Shown: positions 8,821 to 17,847, counted from the stretch's first letter. The stretch: DNA of 64,000 bases from Streptomyces sp. MST-110588 (GCF_022695595.1 NZ_CP074380.1:7654501-7718500), one strand, 5' to 3'. The notes: generated from the sequence alone by a model not told the origin. Numbers and translations: made by a program.

Positions 8821-10383
8821 CTACCGCGCCTCCTGGTCGCTGTCCGGGATCCGTGCGGCCGGCCCCGACCGCCGCTCCGTCCACGGCCCGCCCTCTCCCA
8901 CTGCCTGAACGGCGTGGGAGGTACCGCCACCGTTGCGCCGGGCCAGCCACTCGAAGTGGCCGCGCAGCGCGGTGCGCTGCCCGTCCCACAGCGTGCCGTC
9001 GGTCCGGTCCCGCGGATCGGGGTCGATCAGCACCACACCGATCACCGCCACGCGCAGGTCCGCGAGCTGCCGCGCCACGGTGTGCAGCCAAGCGGCGCTG
9101 CCGTGCCCGGCCCGTACGACCAGCACGGCCCGGCCACCGAGCCAGGGCAGGTCGGTCCACGCCGTGCCGGGCGCGACCGAGCCGACGCCGAGCCGGCGCA
9201 CCCGGTGCGGCAGGGCCGCGGCACGCTCGCCGCCGACCACGGCAGGGTCTCCCGGCTCCTGGCGGCTGTTGGCGAGCTCCGGGCCGGGCAGCCCGTCGAC
9301 GACGACCACCTGCTCCTTCGCCGCCAGCGCCCTGGCGAGGTTCAAGGCGATCACGCTCGCGCTGTGCGCACAGCCCAGTTCCAGCAGCGACACCGGTTCC
9401 GCGGAGCCGCGCACGATGCGGGCCAGGGCCGCGGTGAGCCGTTCGTACGCCGCCCGGGTCCCCGGGCGCTGCCGCAGCCCGGCCGGCCGGCGGGGTGCGC
9501 GGCGCAGCTCCGCCATGACCGAGGCACCCAGGTTCACCGCGATCTCCCGGCGCAGTACGGGACGGTCCGCCACCACCGCGCCGACCGCGGCCAGCGCGAG
9601 CCCGAGGACGAGCCCGAGGACGGATCCGATCGCGGCGTTGGTCGCAGCGGCCTTGGGCAGGGAGTGCCGTACCGCGCGCGGGGCGTCCACGATCTGCGTG
9701 CCGGCGACGAGCCGGGGCGTGCCGGTGCGCGCCTCCGAGGCGCGCTGGTCGAAATCGGCGATCCGCGAGTTGAGTTCGGCCCGGCGGGCGAAGAGCGACT
9801 CCAGGCTCGCCGAGGCTTTCGGGTCGCCCTTCGGCGACCGGTGTCCGATCGCCTTGTTGACCTGCGCGAGCTCCTCGCGCATACGGTCACGCTGGTCGAG
9901 CAGGGCCGTGGCCTCGGCCGTCGCTGCCTCCCGCATCCGCCTGATGTGGTCCGCGACGAACGCGTCGGCCAGCGCCTTGGCCCGGGCCACCGCTTCCGCC
10001 TCACTCCCACCTGTCACATCGATCTGCAACAGGTTGTTGGTCAAGCCGGTACCCCGGTAGTCCCCCATGAAGTCTTCCGGCTCTTGCGGGGACTTCAGGG
10101 ACGCAAGGGCCTGGCCGGCGATCCGCGTGGTCCCCAGCAGCGCCACATCGGTACGGATCAGCGTTCCGGTGTCGTTCGGCTGGTCCTCCTTGTGCGCGAC
10201 CAGCACCTTGGTCACCGCGGTCGGCGGTGGCGGCAGCAGCACCGCCACCGCCGCGCCGACCAGCAGCCCTAAGAGCACCATGGAGCACCACAGGCGGCGG
10301 CGCCTGCGCACCGCCGCCACCAGCGCCTGAAGGTCCAGCAGCGGAGCGGCCGGCGAGGACTGCGACGTCGTGTCCGTCGTCAC
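8821..10383 (-). CDS. Wzz/chain-length-determinant protein with a degenerate BY-kinase-like C-terminal domain
   Basis: The start is GTG 10383 (VTTDTTSQSS), with AGGGGAGG upstream and a GTGA overlap with the stop of the preceding Wzz gene. The protein has 520 residues. An N-terminal transmembrane segment (LGLLVGAAVAVLLPPP) is followed by a periplasmic-type, partly coiled-coil region and a second membrane segment near residue 250. The C-terminal 220 residues look like the ATPase fold of bacterial tyrosine kinases, but where the P-loop should be the sequence reads ELGCAHSASVIALNLARAL, with no Gly-Lys-Ser/Thr. It is therefore probably not a kinase. It likely sets polymer length or couples export, together with the neighbouring Wzz. 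Confidence 0.8.
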   Translation of the reverse strand: MTTDTTSQSSPAAPLLDLQALVAAVRRRRRLWCSMVLLGLLVGAAVAVLLPPPPTAVTKVLVAHKEDQPNDTGTLIRTDVALLGTTRIAGQALASLKSPQEPEDFMGDYRGTGLTNNLLQIDVTGGSEAEAVARAKALADAFVADHIRRMREAATAEATALLDQRDRMREELAQVNKAIGHRSPKGDPKASASLESLFARRAELNSRIADFDQRASEARTGTPRLVAGTQIVDAPRAVRHSLPKAAATNAAIGSVLGLVLGLALAAVGAVVADRPVLRREIAVNLGASVMAELRRAPRRPAGLRQRPGTRAAYERLTAALARIVRGSAEPVSLLELGCAHSASVIALNLARALAAKEQVVVVDGLPGPELANSRQEPGDPAVVGGERAAALPHRVRRLGVGSVAPGTAWTDLPWLGGRAVLVVRAGHGSAAWLHTVARQLADLRVAVIGVVLIDPDPRDRTDGTLWDGQRTALRGHFEWLARRNGGGTSHAVQAVGEGGPWTERRSGPAARIPDSDQEAR

Positions 10384-11776
10384 ACCGGGCCTCCCCTCGC
10401 GTGGCCGTGCACCGCGAGTGCCACCGTGGCGTTCTCCGGAGGGCGGCCGGCGGACCGCGCCGGACGGGCCCGGACCGTACCGGCGAGGACGGTGCCGACA
10501 AGCTCGTGCCCGGCGTCCGTACACGCCTGGGCGATGCCGGCGAGCTCCTGCGCGGTCCACAGGCCCGCGCTGAGCACCACCAGGGCACCGGACTCGGTGC
10601 CGCGGTCCGGCACCATCGGCCGGGCCACCGAGACCTCCACCACCCGCAGCATGGGACACCCCCTGCTCGACGAGCTGGGGGAGGATCGCCGGCGGCCTCG
10701 GCGACGAGCTGCCCGGCGGCCCGGCGGGCGATCTCGTCACCGTCCGGTACGACGACCAGAAGCCGCCGGGAGACCGGCAGATGGTCCCGGAGTCGGGCGC
10801 ACACCCGCCGGTAGCGGATCCGCCGGGCGGCCTCGCCGCCGGACGGCTGCGGGGGAGGCACGTCCCACCGGGTCTCCACGCCCAGCAGCCAGCGGATCCA
10901 GGCCCGCACGCCACGGCCCTTCGGCCGGTGCGCGGGCCGTTCATCAGGTACGTCGACGCCCCCCAGCAGCGCCGAGCCGAGCGCCGCGGCGATCTCCGGT
11001 CCGGTGCGCGGCCGACGGCTGCCCCGTGCGGCGGCGAGATGGCCGACGACCCCGAGCAGGAAGAACAGCAGTGCCCCGGCGAGGACGAGCTGCGCCCTGG
11101 TCGGCGCCGCCTCACCGGCCGGCCGGGCCGCCGGCCCCATGACGACCATGCCGGCCTTCTTGACCGCCGGGTCGGCCTCGTCCAGCTTCTTCATGGCCTC
11201 CTGGAGCGCGGTACGCAGCTTCTCCAGCTCGGTGCGGGCCTGCACGCTCTCCACGGTCCGCCCCGGATCGGCCCCGTTCGCCAGGTCGCTGATGCGGCGG
11301 TTGGTCTCCTCCATCTGCTGCCGCAGCGCCTCGGACCCCGTCACCGCTTCGGGGTCGGTGCTGTCTCCCGCGATCCGCGCGGCGAAGGTGACGAATTGCT
11401 GGGCCACCTGGTCACAGAGCCGCTGCGCGTGCTCCGGTGTGTCGGCCGTACCCGAGATCTTCAGGATGTTCCCGTCGGTGGCCTTGGCGCTCACCCGCTC
11501 CCGCAGCTCGGCGCCACTGCCCCCGGTCCAGCGGAGCATGGCGGCAGCCCGGTCGACCACCTCCGAACTGGTCGCGATCTCCGCCTGGGTCAGCAGCTCG
11601 CGCTCCTCCCACTGCCCCGGCAGCAGCACCGATGCCGAGGTCGTGTACGTGGGCGGGAACAGCAGACAAACGCCGTAGCCGACGAGCGCGCCCACCAGGG
11701 CGAGGAGGGCGAGAAGCCGTCGGCGCCGACGGAGGATCCGCCCGATCGTGGCCAGGCGCACCGGGTCATCGCTCAA
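10380..11776 (-). CDS. Wzz-type chain-length determinant protein, with a palindrome insertion and apparent 1-base frameshift
   Basis: The start is ATG 11776 (MSDDPVRLATIGRIL), overlapping the glycosyltransferase stop by 4 bp. It has the Wzz layout: a basic N-terminus, TM1 (LLALLALVGALVGYG), an extracytoplasmic region, TM2 near residue 230, and a cytoplasmic tail with QLVAEAAGD. At 10659-10684 a GC palindrome interrupts the tail and the frame changes. The continuation MLRVVEVSVARPMV to the stop at 10380 is in the other frame, and that stop makes the GTGA overlap with the next gene, so it is the native end. Adding one base in the G or C runs of the palindrome gives 465 residues. It could be a damaged gene or an under-called base. 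Confidence 0.78.
10659..10684. repeat. Short GC palindrome (interspersed element) inside the first wzz-like gene
   Basis: Five C, then GCTCG, one base, CGAGC, then five G form a near-perfect hairpin broken only by one unpaired base on each side. It belongs to the same family as the units at 2771-2836 and 48194-48217. The surrounding protein tail tolerates it as an Ala/Arg/Gly/Pro-rich insertion if one missing base is assumed. Confidence 0.7.
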
Positions 11777-13053
11777 CGGCGCCGCCTCCTTGGCGCCCGG
11801 ACCGGGCCGCCCGCCGGCACCGGGGCGTGGTCACGGCAGGCGGCGGCGTAGGCGGCGAGCAGTGACGCCTGCGAGTTCCGCCAGGAAAGCTGTCCGCCGA
11901 TCCGTTCCCGGCCGATCTTGCCCATCCTCGCCCGCTCCTGGGGATCGTCCAGCAGCCGCGCGATGAGTCCGGCGAACCCCGCCTCGTCGTTGGCGGGTGC
12001 GTAGAGGGCGGCGTCACCGGCGGACACTCTCGCCTCCCGCAGGTCGAAGGAGACGATCGGCCGGCCCATCACCATGTACTCCAGGACCTTGTTCATGGTC
12101 GACACGTCGTTGAGCGGATTATGCGGGTCGGGGGAGAGGCACACGTCCGCGGTGGACAGGTAGCGCACCAGATCGGCGTCGGGAATACGGCCGGTGAACT
12201 GCACCTGCTCCTGGAGCCCGAGCCGCCGGGACAGCTCCACCATCGCCTCGAAGGTGTCGCCGGCGCCCACGAACACCGCGTGCCAGTCGGTCCGCCCCAG
12301 CTCGTCACGCAGCTTCGCCAGGGCCCGCAAGGCGTAGTCCACGCCGTCCTGCGGGCCCATGACGCCGAGGTAGCACAGCAGATGAGGCTTGCCGCGCTTG
12401 AGCTCCGGCTCGGGCGGTACGGGGTGGAACCGCTCGGTGTCGGGCGCGCTGCGCACCACGAAAACGTCCTTTGGGCGCCGGCCGCCACGGCGCACCGCGA
12501 CGTCCCGGTAGCTCTCGTTCGTGGCGAGCACGACGTCCGCGGCCCGGTAGGTCAGCCGCTCCAGTGCGCACACGGCGCGGTAGAGCAGGTCCTCGCCGCG
12601 GCCGAACCGGGAGAGGTACAGCTCCGGTACCAGGTCGTGCTGGTCGAAGACGAACCGCGCGCCGCGCCGCTTGAGCCACAGTGCCGGCAGGAACAGCAGG
12701 TCGGGCGGGTTGCAGGCGTGGACCACGTCGACCGGGCCGGCCTTCCGGGCCAGCCGGGCCGTATGCCACAACGCCGATCCGTACTCCCGCAGATAGCCGG
12801 CCGGCCCTCCGGTGGCCGCGCGCAACGGGTAACGGTGGATCCGTACCCCGTCGATCTCCGCCTCCGGCTCCGTGTCCCGCTTCGTGCCCTGCGGACAGAT
12901 GACGTGCACCGTCCAGCCCGCGTCGCGCAGCGTCGTGCACTCCTGCCACACCCGCCGGTCGAACGGCACCGACAGGTTCTCCACCAGGATCAGCGCGCGC
13001 CGTCCGGGCCGGCCGCCGCCGGGTGTCCCGCGAAACGATGTGTCACCAGGCAA
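11773..13053 (-). CDS. Glycosyltransferase family 4 (GT-B fold)
   Basis: The protein has about 426 residues. The Rossmann-like N-terminal domain begins ALILVENLSVPFDRRVWQEC and contains FDQHDLVPELY. The C-terminal donor-binding domain shows LLCYLGVMGPQDGVDYAL and CLSPDPHNPLNDVSTMNKVLEYM, the region that carries the GT4 E(x7)E-type donor site. It transfers a sugar from a nucleotide donor to the growing lipid-linked repeat unit in the cytoplasm. The only in-frame start is TTG 13053, which overlaps the dehydrogenase stop by 11 bp. The stop overlaps the first wzz by 4 bp. The sugar specificity cannot be read from the sequence. Confidence 0.85.
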   Translation of the reverse strand: MPGDTSFRGTPGGGRPGRRALILVENLSVPFDRRVWQECTTLRDAGWTVHVICPQGTKRDTEPEAEIDGVRIHRYPLRAATGGPAGYLREYGSALWHTARLARKAGPVDVVHACNPPDLLFLPALWLKRRGARFVFDQHDLVPELYLSRFGRGEDLLYRAVCALERLTYRAADVVLATNESYRDVAVRRGGRRPKDVFVVRSAPDTERFHPVPPEPELKRGKPHLLCYLGVMGPQDGVDYALRALAKLRDELGRTDWHAVFVGAGDTFEAMVELSRRLGLQEQVQFTGRIPDADLVRYLSTADVCLSPDPHNPLNDVSTMNKVLEYMVMGRPIVSFDLREARVSAGDAALYAPANDEAGFAGLIARLLDDPQERARMGKIGRERIGGQLSWRNSQASLLAAYAAACRDHAPVPAGGPVRAPRRRRR

Positions 13054-14386
13054 GGCCCACGTACCCCGGTTCGGCCCGGCGCGCCTCGGCGTCGGGGAGG
13101 CGGACGAGATCGACGATCACCGGACCGTCGCCATGGGGCAGCGCCGAGAGCACGGCCGGGTCCTTGGTCCCGACCAGGCACACCTCGGCGTGCTGGAGCA
13201 CCTCATCGACGGAGTCCGCGAGCAGTTTGGCCAGGTGCGGCAGCCGGGTCTCGATGTATTCGCGGTTCGCGCCGAGCAGCCGGGACAGGCTGACGTTGGC
13301 GTCGTAGATCTTCAGGTCGTACCCCTTGCCGAAAAGCCTCTCCGCCAGCTCGACGAGCGGGCTCTCGCGCAGGTCGTCGGTGCCGGGTTTGAAGGACAGC
13401 CCGAACAGGCCCGCCCGGCGTCTGCCGGTGCGCTCGACCAGTTCCACCGCGCGCTCCAGGTGTGCGGAGTTGGAGGGCAGTACGTGGGAGAGGATGGGCA
13501 CCGAGACGTCGGCCCGCCGTGCCGCGTGGACCAGGCTGCGCAAGTCCTTGGGCAGGCAGGAGCCACCGAAGGCGAAGCCGGGCCGCAGGTAGGCGGGGCT
13601 GATGTTCAGCTTGCGGTCGGCCAGGAACACATCCATCACCTGGTGCGAGTCCACCCCGAGCGCCTGGCACACCGCGCCCAGCTCGTTCGCGAAGCCGATC
13701 TTGAGGCCGTGGAACGCGTTGTCCGCGTACTTGATCGCCTCGGCCGTCGGCACCGGCACCCGGAACACCTCGCCGGGCAGGTCCTCGTACAGCGCCGCCA
13801 CCACGTCGCCGCTGGCCGGGTCGAGTTCGCCGATGACCGTCTTGGGCGGATCGAAGAAGTCCCGCACGCTCGTGCCCTCGCGCAGGAACTCCGGGTTGAC
13901 CGCGACCCCGAAGTCCACCCCGGCCGTGCCGCCGACGTGCTTCTCCAGGATCGGCACCAGCAGGTTCAGACAGGTGCCCGGCAGCATGGTGCTGCGGAAG
14001 ACGACGGTCCGCCGCCCACTGCGCCCACTGGGCCCACTGCGCCCTTTGAGGTCCGCCAGCGCGGCGCCGATCTGCTCGGTGACTCGCTCCAAGTACGTGG
14101 TGCACAGGCTGCCGTTGGGCTCCGAGGGCGTGCCCACGCAGACCAGCGACACCTCACTGCCCATGACCGCCTCGCGGACGTCGCCGGTGGCGCGTAACGC
14201 TCCACTGCGTACGACTTCGGCGATGAGCTCGCCGATCCGCTCCTCGACCACCGGGGCCTTGCCGTCGTTGACCAGGTCGACCTTCACCTGGTTCACGTCC
14301 ACCCCGATGACCTGGTGACCCATGCCGGCCAGGCACGCGGCCGATACACAGCCCACGTAACCGAGCCCGAAAACGCTGACCTTCAT
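13043..14386 (-). CDS. Nucleotide-sugar 6-dehydrogenase (UDP-glucose/GDP-mannose dehydrogenase family)
   Basis: The start is ATG 14386 (MKVSVFGLGYVGCVSAACLA), which has GGGAGGGAC upstream, giving 447 residues. The N-terminal NAD-binding Rossmann motif GLGYVG, NPEFLREGTSVRDFFDPPKTV and the catalytic-Cys region FGGSCLPKDLRSL are all present. It makes a UDP- or GDP-linked uronic acid by two-step NAD oxidation. The GSCLPKD form (Leu after Cys rather than Phe) and the NPEFLREG segment are closer to GDP-mannose dehydrogenase (AlgD) than to classical UDP-glucose dehydrogenase, but substrate assignment is inference. A small repeat at about 14014-14045 encodes RSGPSGRSG, a likely surface-loop expansion. 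Confidence 0.85.
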   Translation of the reverse strand: MKVSVFGLGYVGCVSAACLAGMGHQVIGVDVNQVKVDLVNDGKAPVVEERIGELIAEVVRSGALRATGDVREAVMGSEVSLVCVGTPSEPNGSLCTTYLERVTEQIGAALADLKGRSGPSGRSGRRTVVFRSTMLPGTCLNLLVPILEKHVGGTAGVDFGVAVNPEFLREGTSVRDFFDPPKTVIGELDPASGDVVAALYEDLPGEVFRVPVPTAEAIKYADNAFHGLKIGFANELGAVCQALGVDSHQVMDVFLADRKLNISPAYLRPGFAFGGSCLPKDLRSLVHAARRADVSVPILSHVLPSNSAHLERAVELVERTGRRRAGLFGLSFKPGTDDLRESPLVELAERLFGKGYDLKIYDANVSLSRLLGANREYIETRLPHLAKLLADSVDEVLQHAEVCLVGTKDPAVLSALPHGDGPVIVDLVRLPDAEARRAEPGYVGLAW

Positions 14387-14486
14387 GACCCGTCCCTCCC
14401 CCCAGGCAGGCCCCGGCGGCCTGCGGTTCTCGCACCGGCGGGACCGTCGGGCCGCAGCCCCCCGCACATCAGTAGGCCCCCCGGCA

Positions 14487-16013
14487 TCAGTACGCCCCCT
14501 GCCCGTAGATCACCGCACGCAGCGTCTTCCACAAGATCACTGTGTCCAGGGCGAGCGACCAGTCCTCCACGTACCGCAGGTCGAGGCGGACCGCCTCCTC
14601 CCACGGCAGGTCGCTGCGCCCGCTGATCTGCCACAGGCCGGTGAGTCCGGGCTTGACCAGCAGCCGCCGCCGGATGTCCGGGCCGTAGGCAGCGCACTCC
14701 TCCGGTAACGGTGGCCGCGGGCCGACCAGCGACATCGATCCGGTGAGTACGTTGAAGAGCTGCGGGAGCTCGTCGATGGAATACCGGCGCAGCACCGCTC
14801 CCACCCGGGTCACCCGCGGATCCCGGCGGAGCTTGAACAGCAACCCCGCGCCCTCGTTGAGGCCGGCCAGCTCGGCACGTACCGAGTCGGCCCCGACCAC
14901 CATGGTGCGGAACTTGATGATGGTGAACTCGCGGCCGTCCTTGCCGACCCTGCGCTGGCGGTAGAACGCCCCGCCCCGGCTGTCCGCCACCACCAGCAGC
15001 CCGACGAGCACCATCAGCGGCGCGAACAGCATCAGCAGGACCGCCGCGCCCATCCGGTCGACGACCTCTTTGACGGCTCTTCGCCCGCCGGTGAAGGCCG
15101 GCATGCTGACCCGCAGCAGCGGAATCCCGAGCACCGCGTCGACGTGCAGCCGCGGACCGGCCACCTCCATCAGCACGGGAGCCACGACCATCTCGGCATC
15201 GCTGCCTTCGAGGTTCCAGGCCAGCCGCTGCAGCCGGTCCGGTGACCAGTGCGGGTCCGGTGTGATCGCCACGACGCGGTAGCCGTCGCGGCGGACGTGG
15301 TCGGCGACGTCCGCCAGTTGACCGACCACCGGCACTCCGTCCAGTTGGTCACCCTCGGGCCCCAGGCCGTCCGTCGTGCACACCGCATCCACCCGCCAGC
15401 CGAGGTGCGGGAACTTGCGGGCCCGGGTGATCAGATCGCGCACGGTCGCCGGGCTCCCGGCAGCGAGCACCGGTCGCAGACACCGTCCTTCCTTCCGCTG
15501 TTTGTGCAGCCACAGGCGCAGCAGATACCGCGCGGTCATGGTGACGAGCGTGATCGCGGGAATCGCGACGAAGATCCAGAGCTTGATGTTGCGCGAGGTG
15601 AGGGCGATCCCGCCGAGCGCCAGTACGACGGCCGCCGCGAACAGCGAGCGTCCCAGCCGGCGGAATTCCTCGGCGCCCTGGCCGAGTACGGCCGGAGCCC
15701 ACGCCCGGCTCACCGCAAGCGCTCCCAGCACCAGCAACTCGGTGCCGAATGCGAGAATGCCCCATTTCTCGTGCCAGTTGGCCGCGTCCCGGGCACCGAA
15801 GAAGATGCCGATCGCCGCCACCACGAAGGCGGTGGCCACCGTATCGCTGATGATCACGGTACGGCGGTACCGCTGCTCCCAGTCGATCGCGGGCCGGCTG
15901 ATCGCCGCCCCGTCCGTAAGATGCCCGCGCGCCGACGCAAACGGGCTGACCAAATCCCCCTGCCGCACAGAACCCCCCCAGGTCGCCAGTGGTTCGACGT
16001 GCTCGCCTCGCAC
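14487..16013 (-). CDS. Polyprenyl glycosyl-1-phosphate transferase (priming enzyme, WbaP/exopolysaccharide type)
   Basis: The N-terminal half has about four to five hydrophobic segments and a nucleotide-binding-like region. The C-terminal catalytic domain is the bacterial sugar transferase, with GGAFYRQRRVGKDGREFTI, KFRTM, and LRRYSIDELPQLFNVL followed by LVGPRPPLPEE and KPGLTGLWQISGRSDLPWEE. It links the first sugar phosphate to undecaprenyl phosphate at the inner membrane, starting each repeat unit. The start is uncertain: GTG 16013 (508 residues), or GTG 15968, which has a G7 run upstream as a possible ribosome-binding site (493 residues). It is the first gene of the operon, with 100 bp before the dehydrogenase start. 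Confidence 0.88.
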   Translation of the reverse strand: MRGEHVEPLATWGGSVRQGDLVSPFASARGHLTDGAAISRPAIDWEQRYRRTVIISDTVATAFVVAAIGIFFGARDAANWHEKWGILAFGTELLVLGALAVSRAWAPAVLGQGAEEFRRLGRSLFAAAVVLALGGIALTSRNIKLWIFVAIPAITLVTMTARYLLRLWLHKQRKEGRCLRPVLAAGSPATVRDLITRARKFPHLGWRVDAVCTTDGLGPEGDQLDGVPVVGQLADVADHVRRDGYRVVAITPDPHWSPDRLQRLAWNLEGSDAEMVVAPVLMEVAGPRLHVDAVLGIPLLRVSMPAFTGGRRAVKEVVDRMGAAVLLMLFAPLMVLVGLLVVADSRGGAFYRQRRVGKDGREFTIIKFRTMVVGADSVRAELAGLNEGAGLLFKLRRDPRVTRVGAVLRRYSIDELPQLFNVLTGSMSLVGPRPPLPEECAAYGPDIRRRLLVKPGLTGLWQISGRSDLPWEEAVRLDLRYVEDWSLALDTVILWKTLRAVIYGQGAY

Positions 16014-16017
16014 TGTT

Positions 16018-16084
16018 CCTCGGGAGGCCCCGCCCCCCGCGCCGCGCTGTTATCTCCCCTCGGGAGGCCCCCGCCCCCCGGCGC
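16018..16084. repeat. Pair of direct repeats upstream of the polysaccharide operon
   Basis: Two near-identical copies of a 25-27 bp sequence (CCTCGGGAGGCCCC followed by a C run and GCGC) start at 16018 and 16058, 40 bp apart. Each contains the small dyad CCTC-GAGG. They lie just upstream of the first exopolysaccharide gene, within its leader or promoter. A binding site or a spread repeat unit is possible. Confidence 0.5.
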
Positions 16085-17059
16085 ATGACATCCCGGTTCT
16101 TTCGGTGCTACGTGAACAACCCGCCCTGGCGACAGCGGATGCGCATGTCCTACCAGACTCTTGAGGCGCGCGGGAACCCGTCGAAACCTCGGATGCTCCC
16201 CGCACCCAAGACCCTCTCAGGCTCCAGAAATTGATCACCCCCACGTCTGATGCCGGGGACGTGACTGCTGGCTGCTCGTAGCACCGGACCTATTGATCAC
16301 TTTTGGGCGCTTCATGTCCGGTCTGTCGAAGCACGGTCAATTTAGACCATCGAGGCCAGTATGTAGAGAGGCTGTGTGCAAATTGTGTCCAGGCTTTCAG
16401 ACTGGACCCGCCGGTCGGTTATCGCCTCCAGACGCCTGGACGCCACCACGCGCCTTCTGTGACGCCCGGTTCGGCCGCGGCTTCCCCCCAGCACTGATCG
16501 GCGAGCCGCAACGAGCCTCCCGTGCCTCCTGCACCGCCCGGTTGGGCAACAACTTCCCGTCGGCTTCGTTCGCAAAGCTGCAACAGCAGATGCCCGCAGC
16601 AGGTGCCCACAACGGATACCCACAGCCGATGTCCACCGGCTCCGGCAGCACCCGTCACCGGTGCCGTCCGCGGGCCAGGACAGCGCCTTGATCCACTCGG
16701 TGCCGACATCCGCGTACCGCTGCGCTTTTCCGATGTCCGGATCGGTCGTGTGGAAGTGGTGGTGAGGATCACCGGATCCATGAACCACTCGGCATCGGAC
16801 ATGCCCCTGGTGAACTTGGAAGGGCAAGAGGACAGCCGCCGCCCTGAAGGCCCAACGGCCGGAATTCCGCCCCTGTGGACGTATGCTGTCGCAACTCGCG
16901 AACAGAGCTGGCTACCCGCAGCTCGTGCCCGATCACCAGCTCCATGCCGGGCCACGAGTACCGACCTGCCCTTGTCGTTCAAAACTGCCACATGCCCCGT
17001 TCGTCCGAGATCTGGGAATCACATGGACTGCCGCAGAGCTGCCGTGCTCTACTCACCTG
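16085..17059. other. Intergenic stretch with no supported gene
   Basis: About 1 kb between the exopolysaccharide operon and the next plausible gene. Base composition is patchier and less GC-rich than the neighbours. Only short, frame-broken open stretches occur, including minus-strand pieces around 16640-16830. I could not relate these to a family. It looks like decayed DNA plus the promoter region of the operon. Confidence 0.4.
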
Positions 17060-17437
17060 ATGAGCTTGTCGGTGGATGTCTTCGTCATCGCCCCGGACGG
17101 GCAGACGCAGGTGCTCGACGTGCCGCCAGGCTGTTCAGACCTGGCCGGTTTCGAGGACTGGCGCACCCGCGTGTGGGGCTCGCAGGCGGTCCGATCGCTG
17201 GGAGCCCGGTTCTTCCCGGTCCTGGCCGACGGCGACTTGCGAGTCGAGGCCGACCAGGTTCCGGCCTTCGTGGCCGAGTGCGTCCTGCTGCGTGAGAACC
17301 TGGAGCGGATCGTGACGGAGACCGTGCCCGTCCGCACGGTCGAGGAGCACAGGCAGGCGATCTCCGGACGGTTGGCGAACATCGAGGATGCCGCCCGCAG
17401 AGCACAGGAGACGGACGGCGGCATCCTCATCTGGTGA
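17060..17437 (+). CDS. Hypothetical protein, 125 residues
   Basis: The frame from ATG 17060 (MSLSVDVFVIAPDGQTQVLD) has Streptomyces-like codon usage and ends GGILIW. It is mixed alpha/beta with a helical C-terminal half (ISGRLANIEDAARRAQE). There is no signal peptide or membrane segment. I do not recognise the family. There is no clear ribosome-binding site, so the mRNA may be leaderless or the start may differ. Confidence 0.55.
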   Translation: MSLSVDVFVIAPDGQTQVLDVPPGCSDLAGFEDWRTRVWGSQAVRSLGARFFPVLADGDLRVEADQVPAFVAECVLLRENLERIVTETVPVRTVEEHRQAISGRLANIEDAARRAQETDGGILIW

Positions 17438-17784
17438 CGCCCCCGCGCTGGGGCCCAGGTGGTCGGCAAACCCGTCCAGTAGGGCGCGGTCGGCGTGAAT
17501 ACGCGGCGCCCGGAGCCGTAACCCGAATGCAGCCCGGGCGATGATCACCAGGCGGCGTACCGCGTCGCCGTACACCGCCATGCGCTGCAACTGGTCGAAC
17601 GCTTCGAGGTACGCACAGGGCTCGCTGGCGGAGGTGGCGCCCTTCAAGTTCTGAGCGTGTCGGGTTCCTGACGCCGCTTTATAGGCATGATCTGACGTCG
17701 ATCCGGCCGCTCGCCGCCCACTTGCCGATCTTGCTCAACAATCAAGTCGGTAGATAAGCACCAGCATCTCGCAACCCGGTCGAA
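17438..17784. other. Intergenic stretch with a possible minus-strand gene remnant
   Basis: A minus-strand frame covering about 17450-17647 reads protein-like (CAYLEAFDQLQRMAVYGDAV), but continues antisense into the 17060 gene and has only a TTG start without a ribosome-binding site. It is probably the stump of a deleted gene. Nothing else is seen. Confidence 0.3.
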
Positions 17785-17832
17785 CCGCAAAGAGTTCTTC
17801 GCGAAGACCCCTTTGCGAAGAACTCTTTGCGG
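17785..17832. promoter_or_regulatory. Perfect 18-bp inverted repeat, operator of the ArsR-MFS operon
   Basis: CCGCAAAGAGTTCTTCGC at 17785-17802 is repeated perfectly inverted at 17815-17832, with a 12-bp spacer. Each arm is itself an imperfect palindrome (GCAAAGA-GT-TCTTCGC), so two dimer sites may be arranged as mirror images. A possible promoter overlaps the right arm: TTGCGA at 17813, then 16 bp, then TACCGT at 17835. That places the transcription start at or beside the ATG at 17848, and repressor binding would block the promoter. The regulator gene directly downstream is the obvious ligand. Confidence 0.8.
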
Positions 17833-17847
17833 TCTACCGTGTGTCGT

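Noticed and set aside
6955..10272. Long plus-strand open frame opposite the asparagine-synthase-like and second wzz genes
   Set aside because: Low-complexity His/Gln/Arg/Gly composition, no motif, and antisense to genes with clear catalytic signatures.
17135..17647. Minus-strand frame antisense to the 17060 gene
   Set aside because: TTG start without ribosome-binding site, and its second half lies opposite a better frame. At most the first 65 residues are a relic.
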